From: Mucilaginibacter galii
GTDB taxonomy: Bacteria > Bacteroidota > Bacteroidia > Sphingobacteriales > Sphingobacteriaceae
DNA length: 64,000 nt
Assembly: GCF_014635825.1 (NCBI RefSeq)
Contig: NZ_BMDO01000007.1
Coordinates: 62,001 to 126,000, forward strand
Reading direction: 5' to 3'
A program made the translations under genes and the position numbers. The notes beneath the pieces were generated by a model. That model did not search any database. It had not been told where the DNA came from and was given only the letters and a program-made list of their open reading frames with translations. Positions 36,952-45,721 of this stretch are shown here, in pieces (positions within the stretch are counted from its first letter, which is position 1; the number at the start of each line of letters is the position of its first letter).

Positions 36952-39375
36952 CTACTCGCTCCGCAAACTTTTCACCGGGTTGGCCAATGCTGCTTTAACC
37001 GATTGAAAGCTGATGGTAATAAAGGCTAACAGAATAGCCAGCAATGTGGCCAATGCAAATACCCACCATTGTATAGTAATACGGTAAGCAAAGCTCTGCA
37101 GCCAGTTGTTCATTAACCACCACGCTATTGGGAAAGCTATTACAGAAGCCAGCAAAACCAGCTTGACAAAATCCATAGATAGCAGCAACACAATACCACC
37201 CACGCTCGAACCTAATACTTTACGGATGCCAATTTCTTTAGTGCGTTGAAGCACGATCATGATAGATATAGCAAGCAGGCCGATACAAGAAATAACGATA
37301 GCAATTACAGCCCCGCTCACAAATATTCCAGACAGGCGACGCTCATTTAAATACTGACGCTCGGTATTTTCGTTAATCCAGGAGCCTTCAAATTCGGTGT
37401 TTGGGTATTGGCGATTCCAGCTCTTTTTGATGGCATCGTAAGAAGCAACCAGGTTACCCGGCTTTACTTTCACAAAAATATAGTTGATCTCGTAGTGCTT
37501 ATCCATCGTAAGCGTTAAGGGTGCAATATCTTCATGCAACGAACGGAAGTTGTAATCCTTAACGATGCCTACCACCTGTACTTTGGCCACTGAATCGTAC
37601 ATTGGCACGAAGGAACCTAATACATTTTTAGTACCCAATTGCCTGGCCATGGTTTCGTTAATAATTACTGCCGTACTATCGCCCGCAAAGTCGGGGTTAA
37701 ACTCCCTGCCTTCAAGTAATTTAATGTCAAGCGTCTTCAGGTAGTCATAGTCTACCCGCTGTATATGCGTACGAATTTCCTTATCACCAAAATTGAAGCC
37801 CAGTATAGACGAACGTGATGAGCCATCGTTACCCCGGCCCATATTCATGTAAGCACCGGTGACCGACGCTACTTCCGCATGGTTTTTCAGTTCGTTGCGC
37901 ATCAACTTTAAAGCTTTTTCTCCAATCAGGCCACCACTTACCGGTATACTGAGTACCTCAGTTTTGTTGTACCCCAGCGGCTTATTTTGCAAATAGTTAA
38001 TCTGCTGCCAAGTAATTATGGTGCAGATGATCAATAAGGTTGAGAGTGAAAACTGAACAACCAGTAAGGTATTGCGTAGCTTTCCGGGTTTAGTACTAGC
38101 CGTATTACCTTTGAGTACCGCTACGGTTTTGTAGCGCACCATCATTAAAGCCGGATAAAAGCCCGCTATGGCAGTAACCAGCAAGAAAAGTATAATTATA
38201 CCGAAAAGCGTAACCGGGTCTAATAGCATTGAAAGGCTGATGCGGCTTTTAAAAATGGCTTTGAATTGGTTAATTAATGCCATACAGAGCAACAAGCCTA
38301 CTACCATCGAAGCCAGGCAAACCATAATGGTCTCAATCCAAAATTGAATCAGCAACTGCCCTTTACTTGCACCCAATGTTTTACGCACGCCAACCTCACG
38401 CGATCGGGTAAAGCCACGGGCCACCGAAAGGTTGATAAAGTTTATACAGGCTATAATGAGAATGAAGCAACCTATAACTATAAGGCTTACAGGGTAGGTT
38501 TTGTTTACCGGGTTACCTTCTACGCCGCCCAGGTTCGTAGCAAAGTGGTTGTTTGAAAACGGAGCAATGTCTAACCAAAATATATCGCCCTTTTCGTTGG
38601 GTTTGGCACCGTCTTTTTTTAATATTTCTATAGATGGTGCAAAGTGCTTCTTTACAAACGGAGTAAGCTGGCTGGTAAAGGATGCGGGGTCATAACCGTT
38701 GTTGAACTCAATCATGGCAATATGGGTACGGTTTTCCCAGGCATTTATATTAGCTGCATAATTTGGGTAATGCTCAAAGCGTACCAACAAATCGAATTCA
38801 ATACTCGAGTGGCGCGAAATATCTTCTAAAATTCCGGAGACGATGAATGGCTGCTGTACATTATTGATGTTCAACAAAACGGTTTTGTTGAGCGCAGGCT
38901 CTTCACCAAATAAAGCTTTTGCCGTGGCCTGTGTTATCACTACATTATTTAATCCAGAAAGAACGTTATTTTTGTTTCCCTCAATAAGTGGAAATGTGAA
39001 CATCTTCAAGAAGTCTTCATCCACAAAGTGAAGGTTTTCATCCAGTTCTTTATTACCATACTTAATGAGTGCACCTGCATCAGCACTACGCGTCATATAC
39101 TTTACCGCCGGATACTCTGCCTTCAATGCCGGGGTTAACGGTTCGGGTACCGACGACGTTACTTCTGCGCCTTCGGCTCGGTTAGATACGGTGTATATTT
39201 GATAGATATTATCAAGCTTAGTATGAAATCTATCGTAGGTAAATTCATAAAAAACGGTGAGAAAAATGAGCGTACAGCAGGCAATGGCAACGGCCAAACC
39301 CACAAGGTTCAAGAGGTTAAATACCCGGCCTTTCCAAAGGTTGCGCCAAGCTGTTTTAATGTAGTTTTTTAACAT
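36952..39375 (-). CDS. MacB-like FtsX-domain ABC permease 2
   Basis: 807-residue paralogue of the next gene with the same layout: helix 20-42, periplasmic MacB_PCD domain, FtsX helices with EVGVRKTLGASKGQL, second periplasmic domain, FtsX helices with EIGIRKVLGSSVGGI. Both end in NPVKSLRSE, which shows recent common origin or conversion of the C-terminus. It starts 11 bp after the duplicated secreted protein. Two permeases and two ATPases may assemble as separate or mixed complexes. Confidence 0.92.
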   Translation of the reverse strand: MLKNYIKTAWRNLWKGRVFNLLNLVGLAVAIACCTLIFLTVFYEFTYDRFHTKLDNIYQIYTVSNRAEGAEVTSSVPEPLTPALKAEYPAVKYMTRSADAGALIKYGNKELDENLHFVDEDFLKMFTFPLIEGNKNNVLSGLNNVVITQATAKALFGEEPALNKTVLLNINNVQQPFIVSGILEDISRHSSIEFDLLVRFEHYPNYAANINAWENRTHIAMIEFNNGYDPASFTSQLTPFVKKHFAPSIEILKKDGAKPNEKGDIFWLDIAPFSNNHFATNLGGVEGNPVNKTYPVSLIVIGCFILIIACINFINLSVARGFTRSREVGVRKTLGASKGQLLIQFWIETIMVCLASMVVGLLLCMALINQFKAIFKSRISLSMLLDPVTLFGIIILFLLVTAIAGFYPALMMVRYKTVAVLKGNTASTKPGKLRNTLLVVQFSLSTLLIICTIITWQQINYLQNKPLGYNKTEVLSIPVSGGLIGEKALKLMRNELKNHAEVASVTGAYMNMGRGNDGSSRSSILGFNFGDKEIRTHIQRVDYDYLKTLDIKLLEGREFNPDFAGDSTAVIINETMARQLGTKNVLGSFVPMYDSVAKVQVVGIVKDYNFRSLHEDIAPLTLTMDKHYEINYIFVKVKPGNLVASYDAIKKSWNRQYPNTEFEGSWINENTERQYLNERRLSGIFVSGAVIAIVISCIGLLAISIMIVLQRTKEIGIRKVLGSSVGGIVLLLSMDFVKLVLLASVIAFPIAWWLMNNWLQSFAYRITIQWWVFALATLLAILLAFITISFQSVKAALANPVKSLRSE

Positions 39376-39386
39376 AGCGCTGTGTT

Positions 39387-39878
39387 TTATTTAGATGGTA
39401 CCGGGCCTATACCTAACGAATCGGTTACGCGACGAACAATTGCACCTTTTTGCGGCTTTGACAAGCCTTTTACTTTAAAATTCCGGTTATAATTTATAGG
39501 CTCGTTATTTATTGTTCCGGTAATGGTGATGGCCAAAGTGTCATTATGTTCCTTCACACTTGAATGTACCGAGCTGGTAACTGATCTTGAACTTGAGTTT
39601 GCCGCGGGTGCAGGTGGAACTGAGGGATTGTTGTGCCTGTTCATGCCTAACGAATCGGTGTTTCGGTTCAACATAGCGTCTTTTTTCTGCTTATTCATAC
39701 CGGCAACATTAAATTGCCTGTGATACTGAATGTTTTTACCACCAGATGTGCCGCTAATGTTAACGGTTAGTGTTTTGCCATCATCATCTATATCCTGATG
39801 AAGCGATTGTTTGGTTTTATGCTGCGCCATTGCTACTAAGCTGCAGGATGACAATAATAAGGTTGCTATAAATTTCAT
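39387..39878 (-). CDS. Secreted protein with two tandem homologous domains, inside efflux operon
   Basis: 163-residue protein with signal peptide (to about 18, VAMAQ). The mature part is two repeats of about 45-50 residues, joined by a Ser/Pro/Ala linker (PPAPAANSSSRS). Repeat 1 has KTLTVNISGT, IQYHRQFNVAG, NRNTDSLGM; repeat 2 has DTLAITITGT, INYNRNFKVKG, RRVTDSLGIG. No known family recognised. It lies between the first ATPase and permease 2 with 11 bp to the latter, so it may be a periplasmic subunit or substrate of the transporter (inference). Confidence 0.7.
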   Translation of the reverse strand: MKFIATLLLSSCSLVAMAQHKTKQSLHQDIDDDGKTLTVNISGTSGGKNIQYHRQFNVAGMNKQKKDAMLNRNTDSLGMNRHNNPSVPPAPAANSSSRSVTSSVHSSVKEHNDTLAITITGTINNEPINYNRNFKVKGLSKPQKGAIVRRVTDSLGIGPVPSK

Positions 39879-40060
39879 GTGGTTTTGTTTTAAGAATACC
39901 TACACTAATCAAAGCGCAGGTATTGTTGCTTAAGAATTGTGATAAGAGTTAAAGGTTATAAATACTTATTGATAGATTTCTAATTAAACGTTGCTTATAT
40001 ACGGCTGTATTGAGAATGGTTGAATTCTTTACGGCTGCATAAACAGTTTTTATTTAAAAA

Positions 40061-40738
40061 CTACATCATTATATTTTCGACAACCGTATGGCCATCTAAC
40101 AGGCGGATGATTCGGTGGCTATAACGGGCATCATGTTCGGAGTGGGTAACCATGATGATGGTAGTTCCCTGCTCGTTCAGGTCGGTAAGCAATTCCATTA
40201 CCTCGTTACCGTTGCTGCTATCGAGGTTACCGGTAGGCTCATCAGCCAAAATCAACTTAGGCTTGTTAACTACGGCGCGGGCAATGGCAACACGCTGTTG
40301 CTGACCACCCGATAATTGCTGCGGGTAGTGGTTGCGGCGATGCATGATCTGCATTTTAGAAAGTACTTCTTCTACCCGCTCTTTGCGCTCTGTTGCACTT
40401 ACGCCGGTGTAAATAAGCGGAAGTTCCACATTTTCGAATACGGTAAGTTCATCTATTAGGTTGAAACTTTGGAAAACGAAACCTATGTTATGCTTACGCA
40501 GATCGGCACGTTTACGTTCATTAAATTGCGCCACCTCAATATCATTGAATAAGTAGCTGCCACCATCCGGATCGTCAAGCAAACCCAAAATGTTCAGCAA
40601 TGTAGATTTACCACAGCCTGATGGCCCCATAATGGCTACAAATTCGCCCCTATTTATTTCGATGTTAAGCTTATTTAACGCCACCGTTTCTACTTCTTCG
40701 GTGCGATAAAATTTTTCAAGGTTAGTTATTTTTATCAT
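40061..40738 (-). CDS. MacB/LolD-type ABC transporter ATPase (first copy)
   Basis: 225-residue ATPase from MIKITNLEKF (an upstream in-frame GTG at 40756 is less likely). It has Walker A GPSGCGKST, Q-loop FVFQSFNLIDEL, signature LSGGQQQRVAIARAV, Walker [13 protein letters not shown] and the H-loop VTHSEHDA. All catalytic residues are standard. It lies downstream of the adaptor gene across a repeat of about 107 bp. Confidence 0.93.
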   Translation of the reverse strand: MIKITNLEKFYRTEEVETVALNKLNIEINRGEFVAIMGPSGCGKSTLLNILGLLDDPDGGSYLFNDIEVAQFNERKRADLRKHNIGFVFQSFNLIDELTVFENVELPLIYTGVSATERKERVEEVLSKMQIMHRRNHYPQQLSGGQQQRVAIARAVVNKPKLILADEPTGNLDSSNGNEVMELLTDLNEQGTTIIMVTHSEHDARYSHRIIRLLDGHTVVENIMM

Positions 40739-40774
40739 ATGGCCTCCTACCCGCAAGGGCTTGTATTATTGACG

Positions 40775-40881
40775 TCCCCAACCCCTCCAAAGGAGGGGCT
40801 CTGAAAGCTTGTGAATATTTAGTTATATTTTATCTAATTTATCTTTAATTCTCCTCCCCTTTGGGGAGGCCGGGAGGGTTG
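40775..40881. repeat. GC-rich dispersed repeat with paired hairpins inside efflux operon
   Basis: The ends are CCCCTCCAAAGGAGGGG (40782-40798, a 7-bp stem with AAA loop) and CTCCCCTTTGGGGAG (40854-40868, a 6-bp stem), joined by an AT-rich middle. Similar elements are scattered in Bacteroidota genomes. It lies in the only gap between adaptor and ATPase genes and may weaken or process the transcript there. Confidence 0.7.
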
Positions 40882-40883
40882 TT

Positions 40884-42134
40884 CTATTTCAGCACCAACT
40901 CCTGCATATCATTATAATTTTCGTAACTTGAAGTTATCACGCGGTCGCCTGGTTTTAGGCCCTGCATCACCTCGTAGTAATCAGGATTTTGTCTACCTAA
41001 TTGAATATCTATCTTGTAAGCAGTCTTACCATCCTCGCTCAGCTTAAATATCCAGTTGCCACCGGTTTGCTGGTAAAAGCCGCCTTTAGGTACTAACACG
41101 GCCTGAGTTTCATCACTCAAGGCCAGGCGTATTTGCAGGCTTTGCCCTTTGCGCAGGTCTTTAGGCACGGCGCCCGCAAACTGCATATCTACTTGGAAAC
41201 GGCCGTTACTTACTTGTGTAAATACCTTTTTAATTTTGAGCTTGTAAGTTTTATCGCCAAGGGTAAATTCGCCCATTTGTCCGTTAAACACCCGCGTAAT
41301 GTAGTGCTCATCCACATCAACCCTTACTTTGAAACCCGACAGCACATCCAGCTGGCCCAGGCGGCCGCCTTTTTGTTTGCTCTGCCCTATCTCTGCATCT
41401 AATGAAGTCAATTGGCCATCTACCGGAGCCCTTACAATCAAATCGCCCACTTTTTTGCGCATGAGTTCTAATGTAGATTTCATATGTGCATAAGATTCTT
41501 TTGACTGTTGCGTTTGCTGGTTCATAGCGGTAGAATCCTGATTCAGTATTTGTGTAGTTAAACGTTTACGTCGCATGGCATACTGGTAGTCGTTCTCCGA
41601 TTTCTGGAATTCCTGCAAACCAATGGCTTTTTGCTCATAAAGGCGTTTGTTAAGTTTGTAAACGCGATCTGCTTCTTTAAGGCTGCTTTCTACCTCGGCC
41701 ATTTGGTTGAGTTTGCTAATGGTATTTTGCCGGGCATTATCGTGCGATATCTGCATTTGCGTTAGCACGTTAAATACGGCGGTTTCTTCGTTAGCCAAGC
41801 TAAGCTCCAGATCGGTATTGGCCAGCTTTAGGATAGGCTCGCCGGCTTTCATAGTGGCACCGTCTTCTACAAAAAGCTTTTCAACCCGCCCGCCTTCCAC
41901 AGCATCTAAGTAAATAGTAGTAATAGGCATTACAATACCGTTCAAGGGTATAATTTCCTGGAATGACCCTTTGGTTACGTTACTTACCGTAATGCGCTCA
42001 GCATCCACATTAAGCTTGCTCTTGCCCGATGTTAGTATAATGCTGCCTGCAATGAGCGCTACCAATACGACAATGCCTGCAATGGTCATTACCCGTTTGC
42101 TGTTCCACGCTTTTTTTTCTATTACTCTGTCCAC
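40884..42134 (-). CDS. HlyD/MacA-type periplasmic adaptor (membrane fusion protein)
   Basis: 416-residue adaptor with one N-terminal helix (about 15-37), a barrel-sandwich/lipoyl segment (VEDGATMKAGEPILKLANTDLEL), a long coiled-coil hairpin (about 120-215) and a beta-barrel with C-terminal part (QETGGNWIF-like FYQQTGGNWIFKL). It connects the FtsX permease in the inner membrane to the TolC channel. First gene of the operon, divergent from the response regulator, with promoter-like and enhancer-like sites in the gap. Confidence 0.9.
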   Translation of the reverse strand: MDRVIEKKAWNSKRVMTIAGIVVLVALIAGSIILTSGKSKLNVDAERITVSNVTKGSFQEIIPLNGIVMPITTIYLDAVEGGRVEKLFVEDGATMKAGEPILKLANTDLELSLANEETAVFNVLTQMQISHDNARQNTISKLNQMAEVESSLKEADRVYKLNKRLYEQKAIGLQEFQKSENDYQYAMRRKRLTTQILNQDSTAMNQQTQQSKESYAHMKSTLELMRKKVGDLIVRAPVDGQLTSLDAEIGQSKQKGGRLGQLDVLSGFKVRVDVDEHYITRVFNGQMGEFTLGDKTYKLKIKKVFTQVSNGRFQVDMQFAGAVPKDLRKGQSLQIRLALSDETQAVLVPKGGFYQQTGGNWIFKLSEDGKTAYKIDIQLGRQNPDYYEVMQGLKPGDRVITSSYENYNDMQELVLK

Positions 42135-42161
42135 TTAAATTGATATATGTTTACAGGTAAT

Positions 42162-42178
42162 ATATAAACCTTGTGCCA
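42162..42178 (-). promoter_or_regulatory. Sigma-54-like promoter candidate of efflux operon
   Basis: TGGCACAAGGTTTATAT on the minus strand: a perfect -24 element (TGGCAC), 5-bp spacer, then TTATA in place of the consensus TTGCA. Its -12 end lies about 27 bp before the adaptor ATG. The divergent gene encodes an NtrC-type activator, which gives it functional sense; the lost GC at -12 lowers confidence. Confidence 0.45.
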
Positions 42179-42233
42179 TATTGCAATTATCTGATAATCA
42201 ACAATATAAATAACAACTTTTAGATTCAACGTG

Positions 42234-42273
42234 CGCTTGTGTTACAACAACTGTACGGTAACGATACACTGTA
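42234..42273. promoter_or_regulatory. Conserved enhancer-like block, copy B
   Basis: TGTACGGTAACGATACA at 42252-42268 matches copy A (34381-34397) at 13 of 17 positions, with the CGCTT flank at identical distance. It is partly palindromic (TGTA...TACA). It sits 74 bp from the adaptor promoter candidate and about 145 bp from the regulator start, where an upstream activator site would be expected. Confidence 0.5.
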
Positions 42274-42411
42274 CTAAATGTTAATAAATAGAAGCCGGTT
42301 GATTAGCAATAAGTTATATTTTTGGATAATCAATTGCCTGTTTCAGGATAATTGAAGCATATAGCCTGCTTACTATGGCCATATGAAAAGATTCAACCTG
42401 CATATATACTC

Positions 42412-43773
42412 ATGATACTAAAAAAAGCAACAGTAATGGTTGTTGATGATGATACAGATGTACTCACGGCGGTGAAGCTTTTGCTGAAACCCGAAGTACA
42501 GGAAATCATTACCGAGAAAAACCCCGAGAACATCAATTCGCTACTTACCCGTAACCAGGTAGACCTGGTATTGCTCGACATGAACTTTAACAGCACCATG
42601 AACACCGGTAACGAAGGTATTTACTGGCTGCGTAAGATAAAGGAGTGGAAACCTAATGTTTGCGTAATCATGATTACCGCTTATGGCCACATAGATTTGG
42701 CCGTACGCTCGCTCAAAGAGGGTGCAAACGACTTTGTGGTAAAGCCCTGGCACAACGAACGGCTGATTGAAACGCTGAAAGATCTTTTAGATAAACAGGA
42801 AGGCCCAAAAAAGCCAAAAATATCTGTTAAAGGATCGGCAGGAACCAGTACCGCCATTTTGGGCGAAGCAGAGGCCATGCAGGATATTTTTCATAAAGTG
42901 AACAAAATTGCCCCCACCGATGCCAATATTTTATTGCTGGGCGAAAACGGTACAGGTAAAGATTTAATGGCCAAAGCCATTCATGAGCGGTCGTTACGTG
43001 CCAATAAGCCTTTTGTTAAGGTAGATGTAGGTGCCTTGACTGATACCCTTTTTGAAAGCGAGCTCTTTGGGCATAAAAAAGGCGCTTACACAGATGCGCG
43101 CGAAGACCGCACCGGCCGTTTTGAAGAAGCCGAGGGAGGTACACTGTTCCTGGACGAAATTGGTAATATTACCCTTCAACAACAAGCTAAGTTGCTAACG
43201 GTATTGCAAAACCGACAGGTTACCCGGCTGGGTACCAACAAGGCGGTTGATATTAACATCAGGCTGATATGCGCTACCAACATACCACTACAAGAACTGG
43301 CCAATGAAAATAAGTTCAGGAAAGATTTAATCTACCGTATTAACACGGTTGAGATCACCATGCCGCCGCTGCGCCGCCGGGTGCAAGATGTACCTTTGCT
43401 GGCCCGTCATTTTGCCAAAATTTATGCAGCCAAGTACTTAAAACCATCGGTTGATTTTAGTAATGCGGCTTTGCAAAAACTACAGCAATATAGTTTCCCC
43501 GGTAATGTTCGGGAGTTGCAATACACCATAGAACGTGCCGTAATTATGGCCGATGATGCGCTTTTGCAGCCTGATGACCTGATTTTTTCATCACTCGAAA
43601 ACAGCATTCCCGAAACGTTGGAATCAGCAGATAATGTGCCTTTAAGCATGATGGAAAAGAATGCTATTTTAAGAGTTATTGAAAAGCACGGCGGCAATAT
43701 AACCCGCGCTGCCAAAGAACTGGGTCTTACCCGTACTGCCTTATATCGCCGACTCAACAAGTATGATATTTAG
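42412..43773 (+). CDS. NtrC-family sigma-54-dependent response regulator
   Basis: 453 residues from MILKKATVMVVDDDTD (the TTG at 42352 is rejected). The receiver domain (about 5-125) has acidic pocket DDD and phospho-Asp D56 in VLLDMNF. The AAA+ domain has Walker A GENGTGKD, Walker B GGTLFLDEIGN and GAYTDA in place of the sigma-54 contact motif GAFTGA. A Fis-type helix-turn-helix closes the protein (NITRAAKELGLTRTALYRRL). It should activate the divergent efflux operon when phosphorylated by the kinase encoded next, with which it overlaps by 11 bp. Confidence 0.94.
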   Translation: MILKKATVMVVDDDTDVLTAVKLLLKPEVQEIITEKNPENINSLLTRNQVDLVLLDMNFNSTMNTGNEGIYWLRKIKEWKPNVCVIMITAYGHIDLAVRSLKEGANDFVVKPWHNERLIETLKDLLDKQEGPKKPKISVKGSAGTSTAILGEAEAMQDIFHKVNKIAPTDANILLLGENGTGKDLMAKAIHERSLRANKPFVKVDVGALTDTLFESELFGHKKGAYTDAREDRTGRFEEAEGGTLFLDEIGNITLQQQAKLLTVLQNRQVTRLGTNKAVDINIRLICATNIPLQELANENKFRKDLIYRINTVEITMPPLRRRVQDVPLLARHFAKIYAAKYLKPSVDFSNAALQKLQQYSFPGNVRELQYTIERAVIMADDALLQPDDLIFSSLENSIPETLESADNVPLSMMEKNAILRVIEKHGGNITRAAKELGLTRTALYRRLNKYDI

Positions 43774-45100
43774 AACCTACAAGTGGCAGCTTTTGCTGCG
43801 TGTATTTATTTTGTTTGGTTTGCTTTGCGTTGCGGCTTATGGGCTTACCAATCGAAATATTATCTATAGCGTTATTTCAGCTCCATTTGTTATATACATG
43901 ATATATAGCATCATATCGCAATACAATAAAGTTCAAAAAGAGGTTCAGGAATTTGCAGAGGCTGTGCAGTATCGTGATTTTTCGCGCCATTATGCTATAC
44001 AAAGCGCACCTGCTAATGTACAGATTTTACGTAAAGGTTTTAATGACATTAACACCACCTTTAAAACCATCAACCGCGAACGCGAAACTCAATATCATTA
44101 CCTGCAAAAGATATTAGAACTGGTAGGCACGGGCATCCTTTCATATGACCAAGAAACAGGCGACACAGGTTGGGTAAACGAATCCTTCAAAAACCTGTTA
44201 AACATTCCTTATTTAAAGAGTATTCACTCCCTGGCCAAACGTGATGAAGAGCTTTACCGGGAAATCATCGCACTAAAATCGGGCGATAGTAAGGTGGTCA
44301 CCTTCGTGCAGCAGCAACAAAAAGTAAAACTTCAATTGATGGCAAGCGTACTACGAAGCGAAGACAAGGTTTACAAACTGGTAGCCCTGCAAAACGTAAG
44401 TGATGCTATGGACGAATCGGAATCTAACGCCTGGTCGAAGTTATTGAACGTGATGACGCATGAGATCATGAACTCCGTTGCACCTATCTCCTCACTGGCC
44501 GATACATTGAAAAACCGTATTAAAACTTTGGATATAGCTGCCGGTAACGGGTTGGAAGATTTGGAACTGGGCATGGAAACCATTAAGCGCCGTAGCGAGG
44601 GCCTATTAAAGTTCACCGAAAGCTACCGAAGCTTGAACAAGATTACCCGGTTAGAACTGCAAAAGGTTTCGGTATATGATTTATTTGAGAACCTGAATAC
44701 CCTGATGTTGCCTACCCTGGAGAAAAAGAATATTGAACTCGATATTATTCTTCGGGAAATAAACCTGACTATCGAAGTAGATGTAAACCTGTTAGAGCAG
44801 GTATTAATTAATCTACTGGTAAACGCTATTGAAGCTGTAAAAGAAATGCCAGAGCCCATGATCACACTTTCGGCCGAGGTGCAAGCCAATCAAAAAACGG
44901 TATTGAAGGTAAGCGATAATGGTGTGGGCATGTCGCCCGAGTTAATGGAAAAGATCTTCATCCCATTTTTTAGCACCCGTAAAACGGGCAGCGGTATTGG
45001 CTTAAGCTTATGCAAGCAAATTATGCTAATGCATAAAGGGAACATACAGGTGCAGAGCACCGAAGGTAAAGGCACTGTTTTTATCCTGCAGGTTAATTAA
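43763..45100 (+). CDS. Membrane sensor histidine kinase, NtrB-like
   Basis: 445 residues. Two close N-terminal helices (about 9-28 and 33-50) leave almost no periplasmic loop, so sensing is probably within the membrane or cytosol. A PAS-like segment (about 110-210) is followed by the dimerisation box NVMTHEIMNSVAPI with the phospho-acceptor His. The ATPase domain has N-box EQVLINLLVNAIEAV, G1 VSDNGVGM and G2 TGSGIGLSLC. Partner of the overlapping response regulator; together they likely sense envelope stress or the exported compound. Confidence 0.92.
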   Translation: MIFRTYKWQLLLRVFILFGLLCVAAYGLTNRNIIYSVISAPFVIYMIYSIISQYNKVQKEVQEFAEAVQYRDFSRHYAIQSAPANVQILRKGFNDINTTFKTINRERETQYHYLQKILELVGTGILSYDQETGDTGWVNESFKNLLNIPYLKSIHSLAKRDEELYREIIALKSGDSKVVTFVQQQQKVKLQLMASVLRSEDKVYKLVALQNVSDAMDESESNAWSKLLNVMTHEIMNSVAPISSLADTLKNRIKTLDIAAGNGLEDLELGMETIKRRSEGLLKFTESYRSLNKITRLELQKVSVYDLFENLNTLMLPTLEKKNIELDIILREINLTIEVDVNLLEQVLINLLVNAIEAVKEMPEPMITLSAEVQANQKTVLKVSDNGVGMSPELMEKIFIPFFSTRKTGSGIGLSLCKQIMLMHKGNIQVQSTEGKGTVFILQVN

Positions 45101-45106
45101 TTTTGC

Positions 45107-45631
45107 ATGATGAACATTCTAGCCATATGTGGCAGCCTCCGCCCCGAGTCATCTAATATGACTATACTGAAAGCCGTACCACAGTGGTTACCCACAAAAA
45201 TTCAGTATCACATCTACGACCATATTGGTAAGTTACCCCATTTCGATCCTACGTTAAATCATGAAGACACCCCCACAGAGGTTAACCGCTTCCGCCAATT
45301 GGTTGCTGATGCCGATGGTATCATTATTTGTTCACCCGAGTATGCCTTTGGTATTCCAGGCTCGTTAAAAAATGCTTTGGACTGGACGGTATCATCAGGA
45401 GAATTTAACGATAAACCAGTAGCGGTAATCACGGCATCATCATCCGGTGAAAAAGCGCATGAAGCATTGCTTACAGTGGTGAATGTTATTACTGGACATG
45501 TGCCTGCATCGTCTGCTTTGCTTATCCCTTACATTCGTACTAAGGTGGCTAACGGAACTATTACTGACGAAGAAACAATAGTAAAATTGCAAGCTGTAAT
45601 AGTATCATTATTACACCATATGGCTGCATAA
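45107..45631 (+). CDS. NADPH-dependent FMN reductase-like flavoprotein
   Basis: 174-residue flavodoxin-like protein. The phosphate loop for FMN is GSLRPESSNM near the start; SPEYAFGIPGSLKNALDW is the second family motif. Members reduce FMN, quinones, chromate or azo dyes with NAD(P)H. It starts only 6 bp after the kinase stop and may be read from the same message. ATG 45107 or 45110 can be the start. Confidence 0.88.
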   Translation: MMNILAICGSLRPESSNMTILKAVPQWLPTKIQYHIYDHIGKLPHFDPTLNHEDTPTEVNRFRQLVADADGIIICSPEYAFGIPGSLKNALDWTVSSGEFNDKPVAVITASSSGEKAHEALLTVVNVITGHVPASSALLIPYIRTKVANGTITDEETIVKLQAVIVSLLHHMAA

Positions 45632-45721
45632 CTGCCAATTTGACAAGTAGCACAAGTTTGGAACAAGCCTTGTTATATGCGGTTAGCAACTTAACATTAA
45701 TCCATTTAAAAATTTAATTAT

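Noticed and set aside
42352..42411. Upstream TTG start of the response regulator
   Set aside because: The extra 20 residues are not part of a receiver domain; MILKKATVMVVDDD is the normal beginning.
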